From Ruminococcus champanellensis 18P13 = JCM 17042 (GTDB lineage Bacteria; Bacillota; Clostridia; Oscillospirales; Ruminococcaceae), in the NCBI RefSeq assembly GCF_000210095.1, contig NC_021039.1, positions 685,845 through 728,258 of the forward strand: 42,414 nt of DNA. Reading direction: 5' to 3'. Shown piece after piece: positions 23,749 to 31,831 of this stretch. The translations under genes and the position numbers were made by a program. Each line of letters begins with the position of its first letter. The first letter of the stretch is position 1. The notes beneath the pieces were generated by a model. It saw nothing but the letters and a program-made list of their open reading frames with translations, did not search any database and was not told the origin of the DNA.

Positions 23749-26496
23749 TCACGCTGTTCGCAGTGCCTGCCGCAGCAGTACAAGGTCTGCCCCGGTGAGT
23801 ATGCCGTCCCCGGTGAGATCTGCCGCCTTCCAGTCCGCCAGGGTCATATCCGGCACTCTGGTGAGCCACCGCTGTACCAGCACCAGATCTGCCACGGACA
23901 GGCTGCCGTCCCGGTTCACGTCTCCCCGGACGGGTTTTGCCTCTGTATGCAGCAGCCACCGCTGACAGCCGTTGGAGGTGTTTTCCCACTGCTGTACATT
24001 GGCACCATTCTCCTTGGAGGCATACCCGGTCTCCACCAGGCATGCTTCTGCGGAAGCGTGAGTCAGAATGCTGTAGGAGCCGTTCAGATTCTTCACGAAC
24101 CGGAACAGCTGGGCATCGCTTTTCGCCGCAAAGGGCGCAATGCTCAGATTGCCGCCGTTTTCGCCGCTTTCTGCCCGGAGCGCAAAGCTGTCATCCTGGG
24201 CGGAGCGGATGTAGTACAAATTCCCGGAGCCGTAGGCTGTCAGTACCCACTTCTGGCAATCCAGCCCGTTGGAGGGATACTGCTGTACGTTTGCCCCATC
24301 CTGCATGGAGGCGTTGGCGATTTCCATCATCTGTCCGGAGTTCTCATTTTCAAAGCCGTAGATCAGGCTGACATCCATCTTGCAGCCCGGATCCGCTGCC
24401 TCCTCCAGGATCCAGTCCTGGCAGGCAGCGCCGTTGATCTGCCACTGCTGCACATTGGCGCCGGATCCGGTATCCCCGTTGGCAACCTCCACTGCGGAGG
24501 CATCCCCACTGATCCGGGTGCGGAGCTTATAGCTGCCGCTTCCATTGGCGGTGAACATAAACTGCTGATTGGTGCCGCCGTTGTACTGATAGATATCCAG
24601 GTTGGCGCCGTTGTCAGCCTTCTTTCCTGCCACATCCAGTACAAAGGATGCTCCGTCCCCAAGGGCGGATACAATGTAATAATAGCCGTCTCCGGCGCTG
24701 TACAGCTTCCATACGTCATGCACGGAGGTGCCGTCCGTGCCCCATTGCTGTACATTGGCACCGTTTTCTGCCTTGCCCCCTGCTACCTGCATATACAGGC
24801 CGGAGTTTACGTTCTTGATCCGGTATGCAGCCCCCTCCGGGAAGGATGCCGCCGTAGGAGCGCTGGGAGATTCCGTATACCCGGCACTGGGAATGCCCTT
24901 GGTGCCGTACCGGAGGTACATCATATTGTTTTTGGAGGTCTGACAGCCGGTATAGCTTTCGCAGTAGGTCTTTGCCTGGTCGGCGGACAGGGTCACATAG
25001 CTGTAGTTCTTGTTTGGCCGCCAGGTGCAGTTCTGTGCCTGCCCCTCAATGGTGGTTCGCTTGCAGTTGACGAATTTGGAGCCGGATTCTGCATAGGAGC
25101 CGGGATACGTCACCGAGTTCCAGTCACAGATCACGTTGCCCTTGATGGAGCCTCCGTCATAGTAGCAGTTTTCCGCATAGATCTTGCAGGCGGTGTGTAC
25201 GGTGTACGCCATGCTGAAGGTGTTTACATAGTTGTTCATGGAGTGGAAGTAGCCGTACCGCATCAGTCCGGGTCCCCGGGTAATGGTGTTGGTGAACCGG
25301 TTGCCCAGCAGGGACATGCGGGGAAAATTGTTGTAGGTTTTGTAGGAGTTTTCATCGTCCGCCGGATATCCCAAGATCAGTCCGTATTCATGGAGTCCGA
25401 AGCTGCTGTCGGATACGGAGCAATAGTCCGCATCATAGCAGCAGGCAAGGAATTTGTCCCAGTCCTCCAGACCGGTGGAGGCGGTGTTCACGGCTGCATG
25501 GCCTGTAAAGGTGCAGTGATCCACCCAGAGATTCTGACCGGAGCCGAAATACACCACGATGGAATCGTTGCCGTTGGATTCCGCATCGTGCTGCAAATCA
25601 AAATTCTTGATGATAATGTTATTGCCTACGCCATGTTTCGTGGCGGTGCAGAACTGAACGTTATACAGGGTATGGGCGTTGTAGCTGCCGATGATGGTTT
25701 TGTTGCTGTGTACATAGATCCTGCCGTCCGGGCAGTAGTACCTGCCAGAGGAGTCCTTCTGGAGGGAGGTGACCTTCAGGTCTGCGGTCACTACAATGGT
25801 GTAGGGTTCGTCAGCGGTGGCATATTTTTTCAGATCCGCAAAGGTGGACACCTCCACCACTTCTCCGAACAGGCCGCCGATGTCTGCCGCCTTTACCTTT
25901 CCGGTGTTGTCGTCCTGGCAGTAGCCTGCAAAGCCCTGGAGACCGTCTGCGTTCAGCAGGAACAGCTGATTGTCCGCTCCCGTGTAGGATGCCAGAGACA
26001 TGCCGGAGGCACCCCGGGTCAGCGCCAGGGAGGTGTCCGAATAATTCACGATCTTGTAATACAGATCATTTCCCAGCCGATCCTGCTGCACCGGGATCAC
26101 ATACCAGTGCTGGGACTTGGCAGACTCGCTGCCATACAGGATCACGCTGGTGCCGGCGCTGACCTGGTACCCGGCGGGGGTCAGCAGCCTGCCGGATGCT
26201 GCATTCACCAGCTTGAAGAAGGTGCCCACCGAATCCTTCCCCACCCGGTCAAATCGCCAGGAGAGGGTCAGATCCTTGCCCGGTGCCTTGGGCAGTACGG
26301 CAGCACCGTCCCCCGTACCGCCGGCAGTGAGCACGGAGCTGTTGTCCTTGGCGGCAATATTCATTAGCTGTACCGGATAATCCACGGATGCTGCGGCTGC
26401 GGGCAGTGCAGCGTCTCCGAACAGAGGCAGCATCCATGCCGCCAGCAGAGTCAGGGACAGAAGCAGACTCCGTCCCATGCGCAAAAAGCCTTTCAT
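23749..26496 (-). CDS. Dockerin-bearing pectate lyase (PL1) with ricin-type binding domains
   Basis: A 915-residue secreted enzyme cutting pectate by beta-elimination. Residues 1-36 are a signal peptide. Residues 38-190 form a beta-rich region that looks like a diverged ricin-type trefoil. The PL1 parallel beta-helix covers about 210-480, with WVDHCTF (324-330) and R407/R413 in TRGPGLMR at the expected catalytic place. Two CBM13 (ricin B-like) domains follow at 555-700 and 710-852, each with repeats of the GANVQQW type. A type-I dockerin occupies 857-914, with calcium loops at D859 and D893. The start at 26496 has AAAGGAGG 7 bases upstream. The enzyme should join a cellulosome-like complex. 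Confidence 0.94.
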   Translation of the reverse strand: MKGFLRMGRSLLLSLTLLAAWMLPLFGDAALPAAAASVDYPVQLMNIAAKDNSSVLTAGGTGDGAAVLPKAPGKDLTLSWRFDRVGKDSVGTFFKLVNAASGRLLTPAGYQVSAGTSVILYGSESAKSQHWYVIPVQQDRLGNDLYYKIVNYSDTSLALTRGASGMSLASYTGADNQLFLLNADGLQGFAGYCQDDNTGKVKAADIGGLFGEVVEVSTFADLKKYATADEPYTIVVTADLKVTSLQKDSSGRYYCPDGRIYVHSNKTIIGSYNAHTLYNVQFCTATKHGVGNNIIIKNFDLQHDAESNGNDSIVVYFGSGQNLWVDHCTFTGHAAVNTASTGLEDWDKFLACCYDADYCSVSDSSFGLHEYGLILGYPADDENSYKTYNNFPRMSLLGNRFTNTITRGPGLMRYGYFHSMNNYVNTFSMAYTVHTACKIYAENCYYDGGSIKGNVICDWNSVTYPGSYAESGSKFVNCKRTTIEGQAQNCTWRPNKNYSYVTLSADQAKTYCESYTGCQTSKNNMMYLRYGTKGIPSAGYTESPSAPTAASFPEGAAYRIKNVNSGLYMQVAGGKAENGANVQQWGTDGTSVHDVWKLYSAGDGYYYIVSALGDGASFVLDVAGKKADNGANLDIYQYNGGTNQQFMFTANGSGSYKLRTRISGDASAVEVANGDTGSGANVQQWQINGAACQDWILEEAADPGCKMDVSLIYGFENENSGQMMEIANASMQDGANVQQYPSNGLDCQKWVLTAYGSGNLYYIRSAQDDSFALRAESGENGGNLSIAPFAAKSDAQLFRFVKNLNGSYSILTHASAEACLVETGYASKENGANVQQWENTSNGCQRWLLHTEAKPVRGDVNRDGSLSVADLVLVQRWLTRVPDMTLADWKAADLTGDGILTGADLVLLRQALRTA

Positions 26497-26514
26497 TGCA
26501 ATTCCTCCTTTATG

Positions 26515-26541
26515 GGCACCGCACATGCCCTGTGCCATGCC
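26515..26541. repeat. Dispersed hairpin repeat, copy in the pectate lyase leader
   Basis: GGCA and TGCC outer arms with a CACA/TGTG inner stem. It matches the copy at 40580 at about 23 of 27 positions and lies between the promoter and ribosome site of the pectate lyase gene. Confidence 0.6.
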
Positions 26542-26572
26542 AAACATGATTTGTTTATATTTTGCTAACACA

Positions 26573-26601
26573 ATTATAACATGTGGGATTTCACCTGGCA
26601 A
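26573..26601 (-). promoter_or_regulatory. Promoter of the pectate lyase gene
   Basis: TTGCCA (26596-26601) and TATAAT (26573-26578) on the minus strand with a 17-bp spacer. The leader of about 70 nt contains the hairpin repeat. Confidence 0.8.
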
Positions 26602-26666
26602 TGCAGGATTGTGCCCAATGGATTACAAAATGGGCTTTTTGAATTGAGAAAATTCTGTGATACGGC

Positions 26667-26695
26667 TTGCAATTGGCTGATATGTATGCTATAAT
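26667..26695 (+). promoter_or_regulatory. Promoter of the SseB-like gene
   Basis: TTGCAA (26667-26672) and TATAAT (26690-26695) with a 17-bp spacer. The leader ends in the palindrome CTGTATATACAG, which runs into the AGGAGG ribosome site. Confidence 0.8.
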
Positions 26696-26759
26696 AACAG
26701 TATTCGTATGATAAATCGTACCGACAATAGGCAATCTGTATATACAGGAGGACAAATCA

Positions 26760-27755
26760 ATGGCAGAAGAAGAAAAGAAGACCCCGGAGGGGCAGCAGCC
26801 GGAGCAGCCTGAACAGCAGGCGCAGCCTACCCGCCCCGCACCGATCACCAATCCCAAGCTGCTGGAGGCGATTGCCCAGTTCAAGAGCGAAACCAACCGG
26901 GTCAATGAGATCAAATTCCTCCAGGAAATGCTCAATGCCCGCTATCTGGTGCCCGTAATCATGGAGACGCCCCCCAACGAGACCATGAAGCCCGGGGAGA
27001 GAGTATCCACCCGTGTGGCGTTCCAGATGCTGACCAACGATAAGAACGAGAAGTTCATTCCTGCCTTTACCGACCAGGACGAGCTGGTGAAGAATACCGT
27101 GCAGCCCCGGCATCAGGTTGCTGTGCTGACTGTCCGGGATTTCGCCATGGTCTTTTCCCAGAATCCCATCTGCAAGGGCTTTGTCATCAACCCCTTCGGG
27201 GACAATATGTGCCTGACCCGGGAGCAGCTGGAGAATCTGTTCCAGCATGCAAGACAGGTGCCCCGGCAGCAGGATGGAAAGGTGCTGGTAGGCGGTGCCC
27301 CCAGTCTTTCCAGCCAGGTTGACATGGCAATGAACAACCTGAAGAAGGAAAAGGAAATGGAGGCTTACATCCGTGCTGCCAAGGAGACTGAGGCAAGAAA
27401 GGCTGCCGAGGCAGAGGAATCCGAAGATAAGCCCAAGATTCAGCAGACGGTCAATCCGGTTTCTGCGGCTGAAAAGCCCCAGGAGCTGATCGATGCTCTG
27501 AGTCGGTATCTGAAGAAGCAGAAGGGTGTGAAGCGTGCATACCTGCAGCTGATGCTGGGAGAGCAGCCCCATTATCTGATCGCTGCGGAATGTGATGACG
27601 ACCGTGCAGCAGTATTCGCCGCCATCAAGGCAGAGGCTGGCACATACACTGACCTTGCGGTCAAGGTGGTGGATGTGGCTTCCGATTCTGCAAAGGATCT
27701 GGTCAGCGGTGAAAAGCCCTTCTACGAAAAGAAGCGGTTCGGTCTGTTCAGCTGA
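26760..27755 (+). CDS. SseB-family protein
   Basis: A 331-residue cytoplasmic protein. Residues 1-28 are a disordered Glu/Gln/Pro-rich tail. An SseB N-terminal domain follows (about 30-160), with NRVNEIKFLQEMLNARYLVPV and FIPAFTDQDEL as recognisable elements. After a charged helical linker (195-225), the C-terminal domain contains RAYLQLMLGEQPHYLIAAECD, as in SseB C-terminal domains. SseB relatives were named for enhanced serine sensitivity and are also seen near secretion systems, but the biochemical role is unknown. It is a single-gene unit with a good promoter and terminator. Confidence 0.82.
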   Translation: MAEEEKKTPEGQQPEQPEQQAQPTRPAPITNPKLLEAIAQFKSETNRVNEIKFLQEMLNARYLVPVIMETPPNETMKPGERVSTRVAFQMLTNDKNEKFIPAFTDQDELVKNTVQPRHQVAVLTVRDFAMVFSQNPICKGFVINPFGDNMCLTREQLENLFQHARQVPRQQDGKVLVGGAPSLSSQVDMAMNNLKKEKEMEAYIRAAKETEARKAAEAEESEDKPKIQQTVNPVSAAEKPQELIDALSRYLKKQKGVKRAYLQLMLGEQPHYLIAAECDDDRAAVFAAIKAEAGTYTDLAVKVVDVASDSAKDLVSGEKPFYEKKRFGLFS

Positions 27756-27776
27756 TCTTACCATGACAAAAACAAT

Positions 27777-27807
27777 GCCCGGAAGGTATCTGCCTTCCGG
27801 GCTTTTT
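27777..27807. terminator. Bidirectional terminator between the SseB-like and VOC genes
   Basis: GCCCGGAAGG and its complement enclose TATCTG, followed by five T on the + strand; the minus strand also runs into TTTTT. The two genes converge here. Confidence 0.92.
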
Positions 27808-27810
27808 GTG

Positions 27811-28212
27811 TTACCGTGCAAAGGGCTTGTTGAAGGAGCCGATCTCGATGAGGTTTCCCTCCGGGTCTGCGATATAACAGGTGCGCTGTCCCCATGGCTC
27901 CGTTTCCGGCTCCAGTACCGGCGTAGCCCCCAGTGCTACCACCCGGCGGAACTGCTCGTCCACCTCCTGGAAGGTGCCCACATACAGAGCCAGTTCGGAA
28001 TGCCCGTTCAGTCCCTTGATGTATTCATACCGCCGATGGGTCATGCGCTCAAAATCATCCCTGCCGTACAGCAGGAACAGGGTGCCGTCCTTGATGAGGT
28101 ATACGTTGCTGGTATCCTCATCCTCCCGGATCTCAAAGCCCAGCACATCCCGGTAAAACCGGATCATCCGTCCCATATCCCGTACAAACAGTCCGAATCC
28201 GTCCAGTCGCAT
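27811..28212 (-). CDS. VOC-superfamily (glyoxalase-like) protein
   Basis: A 133-residue protein with the two beta-alpha-beta-beta-beta halves of the vicinal-oxygen-chelate fold: FVRDMGRMIRFYRDVLGFEI in the first and CYIADPEGNLIEIGSF in the second. The usual first metal-binding histidine near the N-terminus is replaced (GFGLFVRD), while the central GHSELALYV and the terminal glutamate are kept. It may therefore be a binding protein rather than an enzyme. It follows metF by 9 bases and is the last gene of that operon. Confidence 0.87.
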   Translation of the reverse strand: MRLDGFGLFVRDMGRMIRFYRDVLGFEIREDEDTSNVYLIKDGTLFLLYGRDDFERMTHRRYEYIKGLNGHSELALYVGTFQEVDEQFRRVVALGATPVLEPETEPWGQRTCYIADPEGNLIEIGSFNKPFAR

Positions 28213-28221
28213 AGTGTCTTC

Positions 28222-29085
28222 TTACGCATACAGCAGCCGGTGGACAGCCTCATAGATCCGCCGTGCCACATAGGGCTTGTTCATGGTGTACAGGTGGATC
28301 CCGTCCACCCCCTGGGTAATCAGATCCACGATCTGGTCAATGGCGTAGGCAATGCCTGCGTCCTGCAATGCCTCCGGCTGATGCTCATACCGGTTCATGA
28401 CCTTCATGAACTTATCCGGCAGATGCACCCCGCATAGCTGCACCATGCGCTCAATCTGCTTCTTGTTGGTAACCGGCATGATCCCGGCTTCGATGGGCAC
28501 ATGGATCCCCACCAGCTCCGCCTTTTCCCGGAATTCGTAGAAATACCGGTTATCCAGAAACAACTGCGTCACCAACTGGTTGGCACCTGCATCCACCTTG
28601 CGCTTCAGGTTCCGCAGATCCGTTACCGTATCCGGGCTTTCCGTATGTCCCTCCGGATAGCAGGCTGCAAGGATGTTGAAATCCCCATGTTCCCGGATAA
28701 AGGAGATCAGCTCGTCCGCATGGCGGAATTCACCCCTGGGCTGGGTATCCGGCAGCACATCCCCCCGCAGTGCCAGAATGTTTTCGATGCCCTGCTGCTG
28801 CATCTGCTCCAGCATGGTGAGCACCTCCGACCGGGTCAGGTTGATGCCCGGCAGATGGGCAACGCTTTCGATGCCGTACTGATGCTTTACCGCAGAGGCG
28901 ATCTCCAGGGATTTCTGGTTATTGGCACCGCCGCCTGCGCCGAAGGTGACGCTGATAAAATCCGGGTGCAGATCCCGCAGTCCGTCCAGAGTCCGGTAAA
29001 TGGTGTCCTCCGGAGAGGTGGGCTTGGGCGGAAAGATCTCAAAGGACAGCACCGTATGATCCCGGAACAATTCGCAGGTTTTCAT
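28222..29085 (-). CDS. metF: 5,10-methylenetetrahydrofolate reductase
   Basis: A 287-residue flavoenzyme that reduces methylene-THF to methyl-THF for methionine synthesis or one-carbon metabolism. The barrel begins with LSFEIFPPKP; SVTFGAGG, ILALRGD and MPVTNKKQIERM are family motifs. The start at 29085 has AAAGGAG 9 bases upstream; a longer frame adds 21 unlike residues that run across a hairpin repeat. No methionine synthase or MetV-like gene is adjacent, so the electron donor (NADH or ferredoxin-linked) is undefined. The gene lies downstream of paaI. Confidence 0.94.
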   Translation of the reverse strand: MKTCELFRDHTVLSFEIFPPKPTSPEDTIYRTLDGLRDLHPDFISVTFGAGGGANNQKSLEIASAVKHQYGIESVAHLPGINLTRSEVLTMLEQMQQQGIENILALRGDVLPDTQPRGEFRHADELISFIREHGDFNILAACYPEGHTESPDTVTDLRNLKRKVDAGANQLVTQLFLDNRYFYEFREKAELVGIHVPIEAGIMPVTNKKQIERMVQLCGVHLPDKFMKVMNRYEHQPEALQDAGIAYAIDQIVDLITQGVDGIHLYTMNKPYVARRIYEAVHRLLYA

Positions 29086-29103
29086 AGATAGACACTCCTT
29101 TCT

Positions 29104-29135
29104 GGCAGCGCCCACAAGCTTTGTGCAATGCTGCC
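29104..29135. repeat. Dispersed hairpin repeat, copy upstream of metF
   Basis: GGCAGC and GCTGCC outer arms enclose the inner stem CACAA/TTGTG. It lies between paaI and metF, ending 18 bases before the metF start. Confidence 0.7.
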
Positions 29136-29144
29136 CTATGTTCT

Positions 29145-29166
29145 GCATCCGCAGCGGTGCGGATGC
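29145..29166. repeat. Perfect hairpin just after paaI
   Basis: GCATCCGCA and TGCGGATGC enclose a 4-nt loop. There is no T-tract, so it is not a standard terminator; it could protect the upstream mRNA or cause partial termination. Confidence 0.7.
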
Positions 29167-29172
29167 GGTTGC

Positions 29173-29571
29173 TTATGCTGTGTGATAGCCTGTCACTGTA
29201 ACTGCCGCTACCTGGGTGCCAAGCTCATCCGTCACTGTGACCTGGTAATAGCAGGTTGTCCTGCCGTCCTTGACTCTGTGGGCTTCGGCAATGAGCCGGC
29301 TGCCCTTCACGCCTCCCAGATAGGTGATATTGCTGCTGAGGGACACGGTGCCTGGCTTTTCCCAGTTGGATGCCACAGCAAAGGCGAAATCCGCCAGCGT
29401 GAAGGTGGCACCGCCCATGACAGCCCCCAGGGCATTCCGGTGCCGCTCCTCCAGTTCCAGTTCGCATTTGGCAAAATGATCCCCGATCTCGGTGATCTGT
29501 GCTCCATTGAGGGTGGCGAACCGATCATCCTGGAACAATTCCCGTACCTGAGCCAGCGATTTGTTTTCCAT
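29173..29571 (-). CDS. paaI: PaaI-family hotdog thioesterase
   Basis: A 132-residue hotdog-fold thioesterase that would hydrolyse acyl- or aryl-CoA esters. RNALGAVMGGATFTLADFAFAVA is the catalytic-helix region of the PaaI family, although the usual HGG is MGG here; SSNITYLGGVKG forms the next strand. The start at 29571 has GGAAGGAG 7 bases upstream; an in-frame GTG at 29589 overlaps that site. It follows ychF by 66 bases. A link to the CoA esters of the iorAB-paaK operon is possible but unproven. Confidence 0.87.
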   Translation of the reverse strand: MENKSLAQVRELFQDDRFATLNGAQITEIGDHFAKCELELEERHRNALGAVMGGATFTLADFAFAVASNWEKPGTVSLSSNITYLGGVKGSRLIAEAHRVKDGRTTCYYQVTVTDELGTQVAAVTVTGYHTA

Positions 29572-29637
29572 CAGATCACTCCTTCCCACAGTGTGATCCT
29601 GCGATTCCGTACCGGATCGCTCCGATGCATGCGCTGT

Positions 29638-30732
29638 TTATACGTTGAAGCGGAACAGCACGATATCTCCGTCCTGCATCACATAATCCTTGCCTTCCAG
29701 CCGTACCAGTCCCTTTTCCTTGGCGGCAGCCATGGTGCCGCACGCCATCAGATCGTCAAAGGAAACCACCTCTGCCCGGATGAAGCCCTTTTCAAAATCC
29801 GTGTGGATCTTGCCGGCTGCCTGGGGCGCCTTGGTGCCCTTCTTGATGGTCCATGCCCGTACCTCCGGCTGACCGGCGGTCAGGTAGGAGATCAGCCCCA
29901 GCAGGGAATAGCCCTCCTGGATGATCCGTCCCAGACCGGAAACCTCCAGCCCAAGCTCCGACAGGAACAGTTTCTTGTCCTCATCGCTCATATCCGAGAT
30001 CTCCGCCTCCATCTGTGCGCAGATGGGCAGAACGGCGGAATGCTCCGCTTCGGCAATTTCGCATACCTTCTTATAATGCGGATTTGTATCGATATTATGC
30101 ACAAAATCCGCTTCGCAAAGATTTGCAGCATAGATCACCGGCTTTGCGGACAGCAGGGGCGTGGACTTGAGCATTTCCAGTTCATCCTCTGTAAAATCAA
30201 AGGCACGGGCGGAATGTCCCTCCTCCATAAATGCCTTCAGCCGCTCCAGGAAGTCCACCTCTGCCAGGTACTTCTTATCCCCCTTGGAGGCCTTCTTTGC
30301 CCGGTCGATGCGCCGCTCCAGCATTTCAATGTCCGAGAAGATCAGCTCCAGGTTGATGGTTTCAATGTCCCTTGCCGGGTTGATCTCTCCGTCCACATGA
30401 ATGATGTCGATATTTTCAAAGCATCGTACCACATGTACAATGGCATCCACCTCCCGGATATCTGCCAGGAACTTGTTGCCCAGTCCCTCCCCCTTGGAGG
30501 CTCCCTTTACCAGCCCGGCAATGTCCACGAATTCCAGAGTTGCCGGGGTGAACTTTTCCGGATGATACATTTCCGCCAGCTTATCCAGCCGCTCATCCGG
30601 CACAGATACGATGCCAACATTCTTCTCGATGGTGCAAAAGGGGTAATTTGCCGACTCCGCTCCTGCATTGGTCAGGGCGTTGAACAATGTACTTTTTCCC
30701 ACGTTGGGAAGACCAACCATACCTAATTTCAT
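29638..30732 (-). CDS. ychF: Ribosome-binding ATPase YchF (OLA1/YchF family)
   Basis: A 364-residue Obg-related P-loop protein that prefers ATP. The P-loop GLPNVGKST is at 7-15, [10 protein letters not shown] (switch I) follows, and [17 protein letters not shown] (switch II) is near 70. The C-terminal TGS domain includes [14 protein letters not shown]. Length is as expected for the family. It follows fruK by 15 bases, so it is probably expressed from the fruK promoter. Confidence 0.96.
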   Translation of the reverse strand: MKLGMVGLPNVGKSTLFNALTNAGAESANYPFCTIEKNVGIVSVPDERLDKLAEMYHPEKFTPATLEFVDIAGLVKGASKGEGLGNKFLADIREVDAIVHVVRCFENIDIIHVDGEINPARDIETINLELIFSDIEMLERRIDRAKKASKGDKKYLAEVDFLERLKAFMEEGHSARAFDFTEDELEMLKSTPLLSAKPVIYAANLCEADFVHNIDTNPHYKKVCEIAEAEHSAVLPICAQMEAEISDMSDEDKKLFLSELGLEVSGLGRIIQEGYSLLGLISYLTAGQPEVRAWTIKKGTKAPQAAGKIHTDFEKGFIRAEVVSFDDLMACGTMAAAKEKGLVRLEGKDYVMQDGDIVLFRFNV

Positions 30733-30747
30733 GGTGTTTCTGCTCCT

Positions 30748-31653
30748 TTATTTGATTCTCTGCATTAGCTGACGCACCAGCATTTCGTCAGCGATCCACT
30801 CACTGAATGCGGTGGCGCTTCCGGCGGCAATGCCCGTGCGGAAGGCTTCGTAATAATCTCCGCACTGCATAAATCCTGCCAGGAAACCGGCGACCATGGA
30901 GTCCCCGGCACCGACGGAATTGACGGTTTCGCCGTAGGGGGCATAGAGCCGGTGGATCTCCCCCTGCTCCGTTACCAGCATGCCGCCCCGCTCCGCCAGG
31001 GACAGCAGTACGTTCCGTGCCCCCTGCGCCTGTAATTCCCTGGCGCAGCATACCAGCTCCTCGTCGGACTGGGGCACCCGGCAGCAAAGCTCTGCCAGTT
31101 CGGTTTCGTTGGGCTTGATGAGGAAGGGGTGATATTTCAGCACCCGCAGCAGCAATTCTCCCGTGGCATCCACCGCAGTGGAGATTCCTCTGCCGTAGAG
31201 CCGTGCCAGGATCCGCTCGTACATATCCGAGGGCAGGGTGTGGGGGATGCTTCCGCCCAGTACCAGCACGTCTCCGATTTTCAGCTTATCCAGCTTTTCG
31301 TACAGTGCCTGGATCGCATCCTCTGTAATGTATGGCCCCTGTCCGTTGATCTCGGTTTCCTGCTCGGATTTCAGCTTCACGTTGATCCGGCTCATGCCCT
31401 CCGGCAGGGTGATAAAGTCCGTCCGGCAGCCCTTTTCCTGTAAAAACCGGGTGATGGATTCCCCGGTGCTGCCTGCAACAAAGCCCAGCGCCATGCTCTC
31501 CACGCCCAGATTCCGGAGCATCAGGGACACGTTGATGCCCTTCCCTCCGGGGTACAGCTGCTCCCGCACGGTTCGGTTCACGATGCCTTCGGAAAAGCGG
31601 GGCACATGCACCACATAATCCAGAGATGGGTTAAATGTAACTGTATAAATCAA
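30748..31653 (-). CDS. fruK: 1-phosphofructokinase (PfkB family) with TTG start
   Basis: A 301-residue sugar kinase expected to turn fructose-1-phosphate into fructose-1,6-bisphosphate. It opens IYTVTFNPSLDYVV, as FruK/LacC proteins do. GGKGINVS (36-43) is the first PfkB signature, and GAGDSMVAGF with catalytic D251 is the second. The start is a TTG at 31653, 8 bases after GGAGG, beginning exactly at the conserved N-terminus; the in-frame codons upstream give no family similarity. No fructose PTS or fruR regulator is nearby. Tagatose-6-phosphate kinase is the main alternative. Confidence 0.9.
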   Translation of the reverse strand: MIYTVTFNPSLDYVVHVPRFSEGIVNRTVREQLYPGGKGINVSLMLRNLGVESMALGFVAGSTGESITRFLQEKGCRTDFITLPEGMSRINVKLKSEQETEINGQGPYITEDAIQALYEKLDKLKIGDVLVLGGSIPHTLPSDMYERILARLYGRGISTAVDATGELLLRVLKYHPFLIKPNETELAELCCRVPQSDEELVCCARELQAQGARNVLLSLAERGGMLVTEQGEIHRLYAPYGETVNSVGAGDSMVAGFLAGFMQCGDYYEAFRTGIAAGSATAFSEWIADEMLVRQLMQRIK

Positions 31654-31701
31654 AAGTAACACCTCCAAAGCTGCCCGGCGGAGCTGTTCCGCTCGGACGC
31701 A

Positions 31702-31722
31702 TGCATGTGTTTGGTACATGCA
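31702..31722. repeat. Small dyad in the fruK leader
   Basis: TGCATGT and ACATGCA are exact complements separated by 7 bases, between the promoter and the fruK ribosome site. Confidence 0.6.
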
Positions 31723-31753
31723 GGTGAGCCGTTCTGATCCAACGGCATTTCAT

Positions 31754-31786
31754 GGCAGCGCTGCACAAGCTCTGTGGAGTGCTGCC
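31754..31786. repeat. Dispersed hairpin repeat, copy at the 5' end of the fruK transcript
   Basis: GGCAGC/GCTGCC outer arms extend to about 9 bp, then a G-G mismatch and the CACA/TGTG inner stem with a 5-nt loop. It begins about where transcription from the promoter at 31794-31822 should start. Confidence 0.75.
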
Positions 31787-31793
31787 TTAGATG

Positions 31794-31822
31794 ATTATAC
31801 CACAGGGTATTCTCCTGTGCAA
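31794..31822 (-). promoter_or_regulatory. Promoter of the fruK operon
   Basis: TTGCAC (31817-31822) and TATAAT (31794-31799) on the minus strand with a 17-bp spacer. The leader is about 130 nt and starts with the hairpin repeat. Confidence 0.85.
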
Positions 31823-31831
31823 GGATGCAGG

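Noticed and set aside
24250-25000. Repetitive segments in the pectate lyase that might suggest a DNA repeat array
   Set aside because: They are protein-level CBM13 repeats (GANVQQW type) with diverged codons, not a CRISPR or satellite array.
23515-26367. A 950-codon open frame on the + strand opposite the pectate lyase
   Set aside because: It crosses a terminator and a promoter of the minus-strand genes and gives a low-complexity Val/Ile/His-rich product with no family resemblance.
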